From Apiospora phragmitis (Eukaryota > Ascomycota > Sordariomycetes > Amphisphaeriales > Apiosporaceae), in NCBI GenBank assembly GCA_038363925.1, contig JAQQWL010000005.1:2604001-2668000 (forward strand): a stretch of DNA of 64,000 bases, read 5' to 3'. The notes under the pieces are model-generated. The model was not told the DNA's origin, made no database searches, and was given only the letters and a program-made list of their open reading frames with translations. Positions 35,574 to 47,371 of this stretch are shown piece after piece; within the stretch, counting starts at the first letter, position 1, and the number at the start of each line of letters is the position of its first letter. A program made the position numbers and the translations under genes.

Positions 35574-37809
35574 GGTCGCGTTGGCCAACATATCTCACAA
35601 TAACTGGCGATACCCATGTCGGTATTCTCAGACTGCGACCTGCCACTCCCTGCTCATTTTGGAGTTCCACGAAGCTTGCTTAGCGCCAGCTAGCACCCAA
35701 CTTTCCGGATTCCTTCTTTTCCCCGGCAATGTATTATTCAATGATGGAATGAAGCTTGTATACCCTATACCCCATTTTCAAAATCGAGGAAGTTCCAATA
35801 CTATGTCGCGAGCATTTGAGCGGGATTACTTCCATGGGCGATCGGGCGAAGACATTATGGTGGTAGCTAGCAGGATGATAATTGGCGGCTAACCTAGAGG
35901 CAACCTGGGAGCATCTAGTGTACGGTATGGGCACACATCGTCTTGGTGTAATTGGTGTGTGTCGCGGCTTATCCCCTTCTGCCTCCCTCGTTCCTTGTTT
36001 CACCGCTTTCTCGGTCGACTTTCATTGCACAAGTATGAATCGAAGTAAAAAGGTTGAGATTATGGGATTTCGAGCTTTTCCATCGCCAGTTATTGTCGGG
36101 TGCAAACGACTTTCTACATTGATGTTAATGTTCACCCAAACCGTCCCCTCCCCCTCATGTTCGTAAGCTTGGAGGCATACGACTGTTCATACACGCTGTG
36201 ATCGGTAAACCCTATACACTTAATCGTCAAGGTCTCGTATCGATCTGTGATCCATCATATACTCTTCTCGTCAGTATAAAAGCAACAATCAACATAGAAC
36301 CCTGGCCTTCACACGAAGCACTGGCAACCTGTGCGCTCGATCACGGCGCGACGAAAGCCCCACGTTCCCCAGGATTTTGGTGAGTGTGCGACATAGTGGG
36401 GCAGGCACTGGAAACCATGCATATTTGTCCGTTTCGTTTTTTTTCTTCTTTTTTAGGTTGGGTGAGATTAGGACGACGGACGCCGGATGACTCAAACCGA
36501 CCCCCATTCATTACTCCAGGCAGCCAGGACTATTCTGTTGCTCCCGCTCGCTAGGGGCGAAGCCACACGGTTTTCGCTCGTCGAATCAGTGATCTCGGCC
36601 GTTTCACTGCTTATTGTGCAGCGGATTCCTCGTATCCGCACCTCTGACAGTCCACATACTGTACAATATAGTCCTGTCGCATTTCATCACCGCATACTGT
36701 GGTCGGTCTAGTTCGGTCGAGCTTAGTTGAGGTAAGTATTAAGCTCATGGAAGCACTCGAGTATTCGATTCGGTAAGGGGGAAAGTCGGACAATGTCTCA
36801 TTGCCTGCTGGTGCTGGTGCTGCTGCTGTCTTTGCCTTTTTCTTTTGCATATGATCCAGAGCTGCAGCACAGCTACAGCAGCAGACTTGGCATGGCTTCT
36901 GTCCTCACATTTACAATCCTCGGGGGGTGGTCGGGGTAAATGGCCTCAAATAAGACGATCCCGTCCCGTTCGACAGCCCATAGAAGCTGATTGAGAGATG
37001 GGTGGGTCATGTTGGTTTATTGAGTCATGCCGGATTGACGAATCAGAACAGCCTTCTCTCGCCGCGAAGCTGCAGTGCTGCGCAGAGTCTAGTCGACAGG
37101 GAGGGTAAGCCGCCAAGTATCGGTACCTATCACTGTTAAGGGGAAGTATAGCGTTGCCAGCTGAGTTCTTAACAGACCCAGATGGCTGTGAGTTCCGTGC
37201 TCAGCCCTGGACACCCACCTCGAGTGCTGGAGCCAATCAAGGGGGTCGGCAGCAAATCCCAGGCCTTTCCTAATCGAGCTCGCCGTGATGCGGTCCCCAC
37301 GCTGCGCCATGTTTGGTGCATGAGGCTTTGGTCAGTCCAGCAATCTTGAAGCTTGTCGCGAACCTGAAATACTATGACTCCCTCCCGAACTCCATCTGCT
37401 CGTTTCTTCCCTCCTTCTTTTGTCTTCTTCCATTCCATTTCAGATCATACCATAGTAGTCTTTTGTGAGATTCGAGATTCACTAATCCCGAGACTTCGCT
37501 CTACCTACCCAGTCGAGGGTCACCCCACCACTCTTTGTTAGCCCTAGACGTTGCTGACATTGACAACCCTTGGACAACTCACTACCTTGGTTGGCTTGCT
37601 GCTTCACTCACTTCAGCATCCCCAAGTACAGTCCCAGGAAACCAGCTAATTCCACCCTTGTTATATCACGTTTCGAGGATAGCTTCATTCGAGTTGGCGA
37701 ATCTACTTTCCTCGCCCACACCTCCAATCCGATCCAATCGGATTACCCCTACCATTCCCACACAATTCCGACCATCTAAGTCACCCGGATCCCTCCGCCT
37801 CCTCTCCAA
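35574..37809. other. Intergenic region and probable long 5' leader
   Basis: About 2.2 kb upstream of the half-zinc-cluster gene. Contains pyrimidine-rich stretches around 36420-36460 and 37380-37440 that fit a fungal promoter/leader, and a few short ATG frames (37535, 37570) that could be upstream ORFs. No gene recognised. Confidence 0.45.
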
Positions 37810-40010
37810 ATGGCTGACATGTCGCAAAACTGCTCCAGCACTTCACTGGTGGGCTTCTCTGTCTACCAGCCGACCCTGGGCGCTACTTTGCAGTTTGTTC
37901 CCGAGATGGGCTCCAAGGAGTTGGATGACATGATCAACGCTTACGTTCCTGGCCCCGCCTCCATCCTGGACAAGCGCACTGCCGTGTCTCTGGAGTTCTT
38001 TGACTACACCATTCACACTGGCGAGCTGTTCAAGTTCTTCTACGTGTACTCCCCTATCTCGACTACTGCTTCCCCTGCCAGCTCCAGCATGCACGACTCC
38101 GGCTACGGCTCCAACTTCAACACATCCCCCGTCATGTCTGAGAGCCAGTGGACGCAAACCATGCCTTCCGCTACTGCCTCGCAGACCAAGGCACGGAAGT
38201 CATCCAAGAAGACCGCTTCTTCGGCGTCCAAGCCTCAGGCCGCCGACTTCTCTCAAATGCCTGGCTTCTCCATCATGACCAAGGATGGCCAGGATGTGAC
38301 CAACTCGGCCTCGCGCGGCTGCAAGACCAAGGAGCAGCGTAATCACGCGCACCTGATGCGCATTATCAAGGCCTGCGAGTCTTGCCGAAAGAAGAAGACT
38401 CGGTGCGACCCCAGCCACAGGAAGGCTGCTAAGTCGCTGAGCGCCCCGGGGTCCAAGGCCAAGAAGGCCGCCACTACCAAGTCGGCAAGTGTAGCCTCGA
38501 CGAAGGCAGAGTCTGTTATGGCTGCTTCGAGCTTCAACTCTAGCGCAGCTGGCTCGTTCACTCTTGATCAGAGCTTTGCAAGTGTATTGGAGCCTGTCAC
38601 CGACAACTGGGACCAACTCATCCAGTACGACGAGGAGTACGCAGAGACGATTCCTCAGGACTACGATTTCTTCTACGACCCGGCCGGATACTTATCCCCG
38701 TCCACATCGAACACGTCGTCGCAAGTTCCATCGCCTCATCAACCAGTCATGCCACCCACCGCGGCAACGCCTGGCCAGCTATTCGTACCAGCTGAGTCGC
38801 CCACGTTCTTGCAACCAGTTGCACGAGAACGTATTGATACGATGAACACCGGCGCAACTGATATCGGCCTAGCACAAGTACAAACCCTGGGCAGCCGCGT
38901 TGTATCGGTCCATCGTGAAGTCACGGGCTCCGACGCTTATGGTACTGACTCGGGCCAGAAAGCAACGCTGCAATACCTTGCCGGGGACGCTGCCGATGTT
39001 GGCAACAACTACGTCGACTTCAACCTCTACTCGCCGGCTTCTTCCTTCTTGGACGAAGATCCGGGCATGTTGCAGGACATTGCGGTATCCACTCTAGATA
39101 GGCATCACTCCAGTCAGCGCTCGTCCTCTAGCCCGTGGCTAGATCAACACAGGACAGCTATGGTTACAGAACAACTGCTTGCCACTGACTCAGGAGCCTA
39201 TGGGGAGACGGCACACTGTCGGATCATGGAGACGACAGCAACAATGCTACTGCAGCCAGCTCACGCCTAACCAGCACCACGGCAGCTCACGGCGGCATCG
39301 CCATGAGCAGCTCAGGTACAGCTAGCACACCAGTAGCAAATTGGCACGATAGGCTTGTCAGCAATGCTGCTACTGCCAGCAGTGCTGCTGCTGCCAACAG
39401 TGCCGCTACTACCAGCTCACGCATCGTTTCCAGCAACAGCACTGGCAACGAAAACAGGGTAGAGATGCTACACCGTACTGGCTCTCTTCTACGCCAGAAG
39501 CAATCCACCTCGGCAGTCCTCGACAGCCCGATAGACCGGAAACCAGGCACAATAGAATCCACGCAGGATCGCCAAGCCGGTTCTGGTGCTGCTTTGGATC
39601 AGTCACAAGCAGACCTGCAGGCCAGCCAGCATATCCAGAGCAGCAGCTCGGGCACTGTCTCGGACCAGTCGATGGCTGCTCTTGTCATATGCACCGCCAT
39701 GTATGTGGTCTCCGCCATGCTGTCTTGCTACGTGAGAACATCACTGCAATGGCTAGACCATGGTGCACAACAAGACCAGAGCAACATGACTGTCGCAGTC
39801 TTACCCCTCGCCGCGATGGCTCTCTCAAGCCTGCAAGTAAGCTCCAAGAAGGCGCTCGGCGGCAAGCGGGACTCGCAAGCACAGGACAGCTCAAGATGGG
39901 GGACAAGGCTCAGCAACATGGTGCCAGGAGCACTAAGTTCTTGGAACAGGATAGGGTCATCCTTGTCTTCATCCTTATCAGGACACCTGCAGCGGGGGAT
40001 CCTTGTCTAG
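37810..40010 (+). CDS. Half-zinc-cluster transcriptional regulator with C-terminal hydrophobic segments; frame break near 39200
   Basis: The first frame (37810-39270, 486 residues) starts MADMSQNCSSTSLVGFSVYQ. It holds TKEQRNHAHLMRIIKACESC and then CRKKKTRCDPSH, i.e. only the first half (C-x2-C-x6-C) of a Zn2Cys6 cluster, flanked by basic stretches. It then ends in an unnatural tail. The frame one base away is open from 39189 to 40010 and continues a Ser/Ala/Asn-rich protein, then two hydrophobic stretches (ALVICTAMYVVSAMLSCYV and MTVAVLPLAAMALSSLQ). One extra base in the 39189-39270 interval, for instance in GGGG at 39202-39205, joins them into about 733 residues. I therefore treat 39303-40010 as the C-terminus, not a separate gene. 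The target and role are unknown. Confidence 0.7.
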
Positions 40011-40890
40011 TACTTGACTGAAAAATTACAGCGAGCGTTGAATTTGTTGCATTTCGAGCGGTTATATTATGTAGTTTCCCCTTCGGGAGCCTTGCTCATC
40101 TACCTAGGTTGTGCTGCTTGGCATGCATAACACAGAATAGGTCCAGATGGAATGTGACGAGATAGACTAGACTAAACAAAAGCCAAGTCACAAAGTACCA
40201 TACAATTTCCAATCAATTGCGTAATATCATGACGAACGTGAATGCTGAGGTAGGTAACATCACAAACATGTGGGGTGTCCGCATGCATCCCCGTACCAGT
40301 ACTTGGTCGTTGCTGCTAAAGAGCCGTCTGTACCTGGAATTGACTGCGGGGCTACCCTAAGGCCAACCTAGAAAATAAAATGGTGCCGCCTTCTAGATTG
40401 GGTTGATGTCGACTTGCTACTGGCAGAAATTTCTCAGTCTATTCTTTGTTGTATTATAGACCTATAGACCTAGCCATTCTGCAAGGGCTGTCATTTTTTT
40501 TGCTATAGTTAGCTCCTGTCTCGTTTCTTGTCCTATCATTGCCTATCATGTATAATTTATGAGTGGCTTACATGTCCAACTATACCTACAGACTTATCTA
40601 CCTCCATCGCTGTTTGCTGATCGAATACCGTGTTTCCACCTAACACTTAAGTACTCGGTGGGTGAAGGTGTAATAGAGAAACCACAGCCTAGACTGGACA
40701 TATTAGATCCCAGTGTTTCAGTAGACGAGAAGTGGCCTTCGAGGCTGGGCTGGGTTGAAGTTGTTTGATTGATGCCCATCCCATCAAATCTGTCGGACTA
40801 GGTCTGCAGAACCGAGGGGATAATCGGGGGAGGGAAGGAGCGATTCGTTGATTGATTCAATTCCATTCAATTGCACAGCACAGGGAAACA
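40011..40890. other. Intergenic region
   Basis: About 0.9 kb holding the 3' end of the previous gene and the tad2 promoter. Nothing else recognised. Confidence 0.5.
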
Positions 40891-43300
40891 ATGGCGGGTC
40901 ACAACAACCACAACGCAGGTTCAAGCTCTGGCCCAGGTGCAGCAGGTTCAGGTTCAGGTTCAGGTTCAGGCTCAGGCTCTCGTTCAGGTGCAGGTTACAT
41001 CACCAACTTTTGGCAAGCACTGTTTGCATCTCTGATTCAACTACTTTCCCGCATCTTTCGACCCAAGTCACCCAAGTCTGGCAACACCAGCTCGGAACAA
41101 TCTCCTTCTCATACTGCTCCTGCCCCTGCTGCTCCTGCCCCTCCTCCTTCTCATCCGGACTCATTTTCCGTCGATGCAAACCACCAACCAGCCATCGTCA
41201 TTACTGATACGGACGCTGAGGCTGCTGCACCCGTCACTGACATTGACACTACCACCACCAACGCTGCACCGTCTCAACAAGGACAACATCACGGCGATTC
41301 CGATCTGGAAAAAGGCGACCCGCTCTTAGATGAAGAAGCCATGGCGGCGGCTAAGAAACGTGGTGGCCAGAAACGGACTGCTGCCAAGAGTGCCAACGGA
41401 CCCAATCATGCCTCCAATAGCACCGTCACGGTAGCCCAACCGCAACAACAGCTGCGGGATAAGGAGAATGTCGTTCCTGGCAAGCTTCCAGTGCAGCCTA
41501 CAGCTTCGGCTCCTCTGAGCAAGCCATCTGCTACCGCTACATCCTTGCGCAGCAAGGATGACAACCAAGCAAACCTCAAGCAACAACAACAAGTGCCTGT
41601 CACTCGACCGCTGAACGCTCCATCTTCGTCTGGCAAAACTCATGATCGCCAACCTCCTGCCAAGGAACTGAGCAATACCACTAGCAACAATGTCTCTTCC
41701 GCGGCTGTCCCTACTACCACTACAACTCCTACAAATGCTCGGGAAGCACCGAAACCCACGAATCCCCAGACGCCACTTTCAACGGCTGTTGTACCAACCA
41801 CGAACCAGTCTGAGATCCAGACTTCGGGTAGCCACAGCGCGGACGGTGCACAAAACGCCGACCCTTCCAATTTGCCCACCATGCAACGCGTCCGGCCCAT
41901 CGATGCAAATATGGACCAGGCTACGGCGACTCTGGAGGCCCTCAACGTCGACGACAACCCAGGTCCCAAGCCGGACTTGGACAAGGACACGGCTGCTATC
42001 GAGTCCGCAGCTGTGCCCATCGTTGTCTCCATCCCCGGACTCAAGCTACCCATCATTCCCAAGCCGCTTGCTCCCTTGGTGACGCCCCCTAGTCAGGTGT
42101 TGCCCGGGCTCATTGAGCCGACTACCGAGGAGGGCAAGATTGAGCGAGCGCATCATCTCAAGTTCATGCGGGAGGCTCTTGCTATGGTAAGTATTTGATT
42201 CCTCCCGTGCCTTTCTGTTAAGTGCAACGTACACTTGTCGGTGGCAATCTTCATGGGTATACCCTTGAATGAAATGAGCATCATCCACGGGTTGCGGATC
42301 TTGGGGCCGTCCTCACACTTCATATTTTCTTCCATGTTACTTTCATGTTAAGATATGGCGCAAAATACTAATACTGGACAGGGCCAACTCGCCTTAAACA
42401 CGAACGAGACACCTGTCGGCTGCGTATTGGTCTACCGCGGCCGTACTATTGCTAAAGGAATGAATGCCACCAACGTGACGCGGAACGGAACTCGTCATGC
42501 CGAGTTCATGGCCTTGTCTTCTCTGCTCTCTCACCAGTCAGATGCCGACGTCAAGGACGACACGCATCTGGATGAGGCGAACTGGGGTGACGTCGACCCT
42601 ACTGACGGCCACATTTACCCCTATGGGCAGAAACTGCATCCCTCGCCCAAGGTCAATCGTTCCATCATCTCGGAGTGTATTCTCTATGTTACAGTCGAGC
42701 CCTGCGTCATGTGCGCGTCCCTCCTGCGACAGCTCGGTATCAAGAAGGTCTATTTTGGCGCAGTAAATGACAAGTTTGGCGGCACAGGAGGTGTATTCCG
42801 AATACACATGAACTCGAAAGCTGTGCCCAGACCTGATGACCGACCGTATCAAAACGGATATGGCCCAGTTGATGCCGAGAAAATCTCTCGCGGCCGCGCT
42901 CAGCAAGATGCTCGAGAAGAGGACGAGGGTGATGGAGGCAATGTTGAGCCTGGTTACCCAGCGGAGGGCGGGTTCCTCCGAGACGAAGCTGTTTCTCTGC
43001 TGAGACGCTTTTACGTTCAGGAGAACGGCCGTGGTAAGAAGCATCCCCTCTTTCTTCTGACGCGGTAAAATATACTAATCCAAGGACATAGCACCCCAGC
43101 CTCGCAAGAAGGAAGGCCGGGCTGCACGCCTGTATGCTATGGAGAACCAGACGAACGGTACAAGCTCATCCGAACTCTCGGAGGCGATGGCTGCTCCCGA
43201 CACCCCTGTGGACACAGAACCCACCTCGGCGGATCAAGAGCATTTCCCCTCCGACGCTACTGTTCCTCCCAAGGACATCGCCGTTACCCCTACTCAGTGA
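40891..43300 (+). CDS. tad2: tRNA adenosine-34 deaminase catalytic subunit Tad2, with long N-terminal extension
   Basis: Converts A34 to inosine in tRNA anticodons, normally as a heterodimer with Tad3. Exons 40891-42186, 42382-43033, 43092-43300 (introns 195 and 58 nt) give 718 residues. The deaminase core runs from AHHLKFMREALAM across the first splice to GQLALNTNETPVGCVLVYRG. It shows HAE (about 471-473; Glu is the proton shuttle) and PCVMC (539-543; zinc ligands), then GVFRIH. The last splice gives RRFYVQENGRAPQPRKK, a typical end of the fungal enzyme. Residues 1 to about 420 are a Gly/Ser repeat start, a short FWQALFASLIQLLSRIF helix and then disordered Ser/Thr/Pro/Gln-rich sequence with no recognised domain. 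The ATG at 40891 is the first in the frame. Tad2 enzymes are usually far shorter, so an internal start or a merged upstream gene is possible. Confidence 0.88.
40945..40980 (+). repeat. Hexanucleotide repeat encoding Gly-Ser in tad2
   Basis: Six units of GGTTCA/GGCTCA type near the N-terminus. Confidence 0.9.
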
Positions 43301-44624
43301 AGTGCATAAAAAATTCTGTACTCGTTCTGTACCCGGGGTTATTGCCTGTTATGTATCATCAGACTCCCCAAAGTTTATGTAGAACTGCATGGAACCTTGG
43401 CGGGAAATAATAGGCTTTGGTGGAATTGGAGTTATCGGCTTGATTCTGAGGGAGGGAGGGGATACAGCTACTACCATATGGCGTAGTTTGCATCGCTTTG
43501 GTACCAAATTGGGCCATTTCACACAAAGGAGGAAGGGAAAATAGGCCAGCAAGTTATCAAAATTGACATGCCTTCACCCTGTACGTGCTATGCTGCATAG
43601 TGGCGAGACCTTGGTGCGTTGTAGCAGTTTATGGAAACGTCGTCAGGCAAGTTGAGTAATTGACTGGATCTGCCGGCAGCACTTTGCAGTGGCTGCAATA
43701 TTGCTGGCATGTCCCTGTGAGGAACAAGCGCACAAACCCCAATCCCAGTCCTCCATCGTTGTAGCGAAGCGATCTATCTACCTTTTAGTATACACAAGTG
43801 AAGCAAGAATGAAAAAAACACATATACAGATATATAGACATTAGCAGCCCGTCACATACATACATCGTAATGAAAATTCGCACAGAACGTTTATACAATG
43901 CCAGCCAATAGATTATTCCCTCCTTTAGCGTCAAAAGCAGGAAGAAGGACAGGACTATCTGTCACATCGGAGAATGTCAGCAATCATCACTGCTGCAATA
44001 TGCACACGGCCTCTCTCTCTCTCTTGCCAGAAATGTTGCTCTTATTCCCCCTTCATTCCTCGACATGGTCACAGCTCTATCGCCGGGGATTGCAACAACG
44101 AAAGAGGGAGCCAAGCAGAGCCAAGCAGAGCCAAGCAGAGCCAAGCAGAGCCAAGCAGAGCCAAGCAGAGCCAAGCAGAGCCAAGAGCAGCAACGGCAAA
44201 ACAATAAAAACCAACCCATACACCTGTGAACGCCCTGAGTTTAGGCCTCTTCCCTTCCTCCTTCCCGGCACACACTCCTCACATGATGACAGTCCAAAAG
44301 GATAAGATGAAAGAAGAAACAACCAGAGATACCTCCTAAAATACATGTCTTGCAAAAAAGGTTCTTTGCTTCATTCCGCCGGTTTGTTCGCCGGCGTGGT
44401 ATCTCGTATACGTGACGCGGCCAAGACGACCGTGTCATTCGCAGCTCAGCTCTTAGCCTCGCTTTTCTCTTGTGCTCGGGCTATATTGGTATGGGTGGTG
44501 GTATTGTAGAGTGTAAGTTGAAAAAACAAACTCGCTGTGGTCATTATCCTGGCGTTGAGTGGCAGGTGGACCGAAATAGTAGCACATTGGTGAAAATGTT
44601 TTGCTTTCATACCAAGCTGCATGT
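43301..44624. other. Convergent intergenic region (3' ends of tad2 and ash1)
   Basis: About 1.3 kb between two converging genes. Holds a 10-bp tandem repeat at 44108-44185 and no gene. Confidence 0.6.
44108..44185. repeat. 10-bp tandem repeat CCAAGCAGAG, seven perfect copies plus part
   Basis: Units at 44111-44180, with partial units at both ends. All frames stay open on both strands, which explains the spurious repetitive ORFs there. Confidence 0.95.
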
Positions 44625-47252
44625 TCATGCTGCAGTCTTGGAAGGCGATTGCACAAGTCTGATCTTGGGCGAGACACGTGCCAGATCCAAGCCCTTCCTA
44701 GTGGTTGGAGAAGTCACGGCAGCAGCGCTTTTCCTCGGGCTGTTTCGCGTAGGAGTAGACTTCTCCTGGGCGGCAGCCAATACCAACTGCTTGGCGCCCG
44801 AGACACCCTCCTGAGGATCTTGGTTTTCCTCACCCGCAGCGGCCACGATAGTCAGGCTTGACTTCCGCGACGATGACTTCTTGGGGCTGGTCGACGGACG
44901 TGCGGTCGTCGTCGCCTTTCCTTTGCTGTACGTCCTGACAACGGTCGCCTTGCGCTTAACAGTCGTGACCTTTTTTGAGGACGTGGGCGAGGCAGCTCCT
45001 TTAGCACCGCCCTTGGTGTTAACAGAGATGGTGCTGACGGTCTTCCTCACAACCTTGGCGGCCACATCCTTGGCTGCCTTCAGAGAGGCGCCCGAGACAG
45101 ATCGCTTCACGGGCTTGGCACTAGGGGCGGTGGGGGTCTTGATTTTCCGCTTCTTGGCGGCATTGCCGTCCTCCTTATCCCCAATGAGCTCCTGGATTTT
45201 GCGCTTTCCAGCCTTCACGCCATCCTTGACCGTCTTCTTGAGGTCATGCTTGGCAGGCTTAACCTCTTTCACCTCCTTGGGCCTGGGGCCCAGAACACCA
45301 CGACAATTGGGGCTACCACAAAGACACTTTTGCACGTTCTTAGCCGAGAAGGGGTCAAAGTTGTAGTCGTATGTCAATTCTTCGCCTGTCATGATGGGCC
45401 GATCTCCGGCAAACAGCGCCATACGCGGTTGCCCGGATACAATCCATTTGATCATGTGACAGTTGGGACTGCATGAGTGATTGACGAAACGCGCGATGCT
45501 ACCGGTCGTAGCGTCAATAATCATGTTCTGATCAAAGGACATCAGGTAGTAGCACTTTTATCACAACTGTTAGTCACGTGACCAAAGGGAGATTAGATAT
45601 CCCGTTCCTTCAACACGTACCTGGTTGTCCTTGTATTTCTCATTCATTCGACGGTCACACTCTTCTTCGGTGATAATTTCACCGGTATACTCCATGATGA
45701 TCTGGCCAGGCTCGAAGCAGCGGTTGGCCCGGATTCCGTAACCGCGGTCGTTTGTCTTAACCACCTCGACACCCACACGATACTTACCGCCCTGTTTGGT
45801 TCGCTCTGTCAGCCTAGCAAATGCCCGGTTCTGACAGTATTTCGAGCCAGAGTTGCAGTTGGTATCATCGCACTCATATAACATGATGCGGTTCTGACAG
45901 CTTTCGGTACAACCATCTTCAGGCGTGCACACACACTTGGACTGATAATCCTTGAAGTGTGGGGTTTTCTTCCAGTAGGCTCCAGCACCGCCCACGAATC
46001 GGTCTGTGAAGTCGGTCAGTCTCTAAGCTCCCAATATGAGGGGGCGGCAGGAGGAGGGATAAAAAATCTTACTCTTTGTCATGGTGCGCCAGCCTTCGGG
46101 CTTGGGTTGCCCCGGGGGAAGAGGGTTGCATATATCGTAAGGAAGCTTGAAATCCCTGCCCTTGATCAGAAGGCGAAGGCCGTTGAACATGGGGGCCGGT
46201 AGGGTCGAGTTAGGCTTCTCGCCGACTTTGGGGATCAATTCAGGGAAGTCCATTATGCTCTTCCTCTCGGCCGGTGTCAGGCTCTTGAATATGTCTAAGG
46301 GGGCCTCTTGCCCCGAGTAAAGACCTCTGTCCAGCCATTTCTTGTTTTGTTTGCGCTTGAAGATAGAAACTGCCTCGGGAGTAGACTCAGCTTCTTGTTG
46401 GGGCGCAGGCTTGGATTCTTCCGTCTTTGCCTTCTTCCTGGGTGGTTCCGGGTCATCAGGGCCCACGAGCTTGCCCTTCGCCCAGGTACTATATAGAACA
46501 GGCTTGGTATCAATCTTGGCATACTCGTTGGTGTCCTGCAGCTTCCGTAATTCTCGCGGGATGTTGGAGAAGCTCCTCTGCACAACTTTCTTGCCCTTCT
46601 TCCCAATGGCAGATACCTTCTGCATGAGATTGTCGGCAATAGGACCAGCCGAGCGCGTAGAAATCCGTCTTGATACCAGCTCAGGTGACCGCGCGCGCTT
46701 CTTGGGGTTCTCGATCTTGGGTGTGTCGAGGCCCTTCATGCTCCACTGCATGTTGAGCGCATTGATTCCATCTTGGATCATCTCTCCGGCGTTCTGGGCC
46801 GCGCCGTCGCTGTTTGTGTCTGCGCCATCGAGGTCACCGGTTGGCAAAGTACCTATGGTGGTTCTGCGCTTGCGATCATTAATGATGTCGCCCTTGGAGC
46901 GTCGTTTGCCGTGGATTGCCGTGCCACTCAGCTGGGCTATGTTGTACACTGGCTCGCTTCGTCGTGCGCGTCGCGACCGACCTTGCGAGGGCGTGTCTGC
47001 AGGGGTTTCGGCGGGCGTAGCGTCAGATGGCTCGACAGGTTCGGCAGGCTGCTCTACTGAAGTGTCCTTGTGCGTTTCGTCTTGTTGGGTGTGAGTCTCT
47101 TTGGTGATAGTGACCTTGTGGATCTCTACAGCAAGGTCGAGGTGCAAAGGCTCAGGAGTGGTTTGGGCCTCAACCGACTCGTGCACCGTCTCGTCAATTG
47201 GGTCGGAAGCAATAGCTATATCGTTCTTGGAGCCGTCGGAAGCTAAGCTCAT
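44625..47252 (-). CDS. ash1: ASH1-type histone H3K36 methyltransferase (AWS-SET-postSET)
   Basis: Chromatin methyltransferase. Exons on minus 46073-47252, 45621-46003, 44625-45554 (introns 69 and 66 nt; GTAAGA and GTACGT donors) give 830 residues. The first splice makes TMTKNRFVGGAGAYWKK. An AWS domain follows (CVCTPEDGCTESCQNR...CDDTNCNSG), then SET with GYGIRANRCFEPGQIIMEYT, NHSCSPNC (about 546-553) and ELTYDYNF, and a post-SET CLCGSPNC. The C-terminus is a Lys/Ala/Ser-rich tail and residues 1-390 are largely disordered. No WW or SRI domain is visible, so it is the ASH1 class rather than SET2. In Neurospora and Fusarium ASH1 methylates H3K36 in poorly expressed chromatin; the same role is inferred. 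The start at 47252 is the first ATG in frame, but see the upstream ORF. Confidence 0.9.
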
Positions 47253-47371
47253 GCTGTCGGCAACTGTGGTAGGGGGTGTCGAGCTGAGAGACGCGACATG
47301 GGAGAAAGTGTCGGCTGCACCGCCCAGCTCGACTCCGACGACATAGCACGCGTCGGAGGAAGGGTAGCCAT
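47249..47371 (-). promoter_or_regulatory. Upstream ORF overlapping the ash1 start (ATGA)
   Basis: A 40-codon ORF starts at an ATG in good context (ACCATGG, 47371). Its TGA overlaps the ash1 ATG by two bases (ATGA at 47252-47249), a layout that permits termination-reinitiation. Alternatively one missing base near 47335 would fuse its first codons to the ash1 frame, which stays open upstream. Confidence 0.45.

Noticed and set aside
39303..40010. Independent 235-residue protein
   Set aside because: The frame is open and protein-like upstream of its ATG to 39189 and continues the composition of the preceding gene; better explained as that gene's C-terminus after a frame break.
42355..42381. tad2 second exon starting at ATG 42355
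   Set aside because: Acceptor at 42381 (GGACAG, preceded by ACTAATAC) gives ALAM-GQLALNTNETPVGC in phase, which fits the deaminase family.
43034..43068. tad2 ending at FLLTR (43068)
   Set aside because: A GTAAGA donor at 43034 and CATAG acceptor at 43091 join to ENGRAPQPRKK in phase, a more natural C-terminus.
44108..44185. CRISPR-like array
   Set aside because: Ten-bp units are contiguous with no spacers, and the genome is a fungus.
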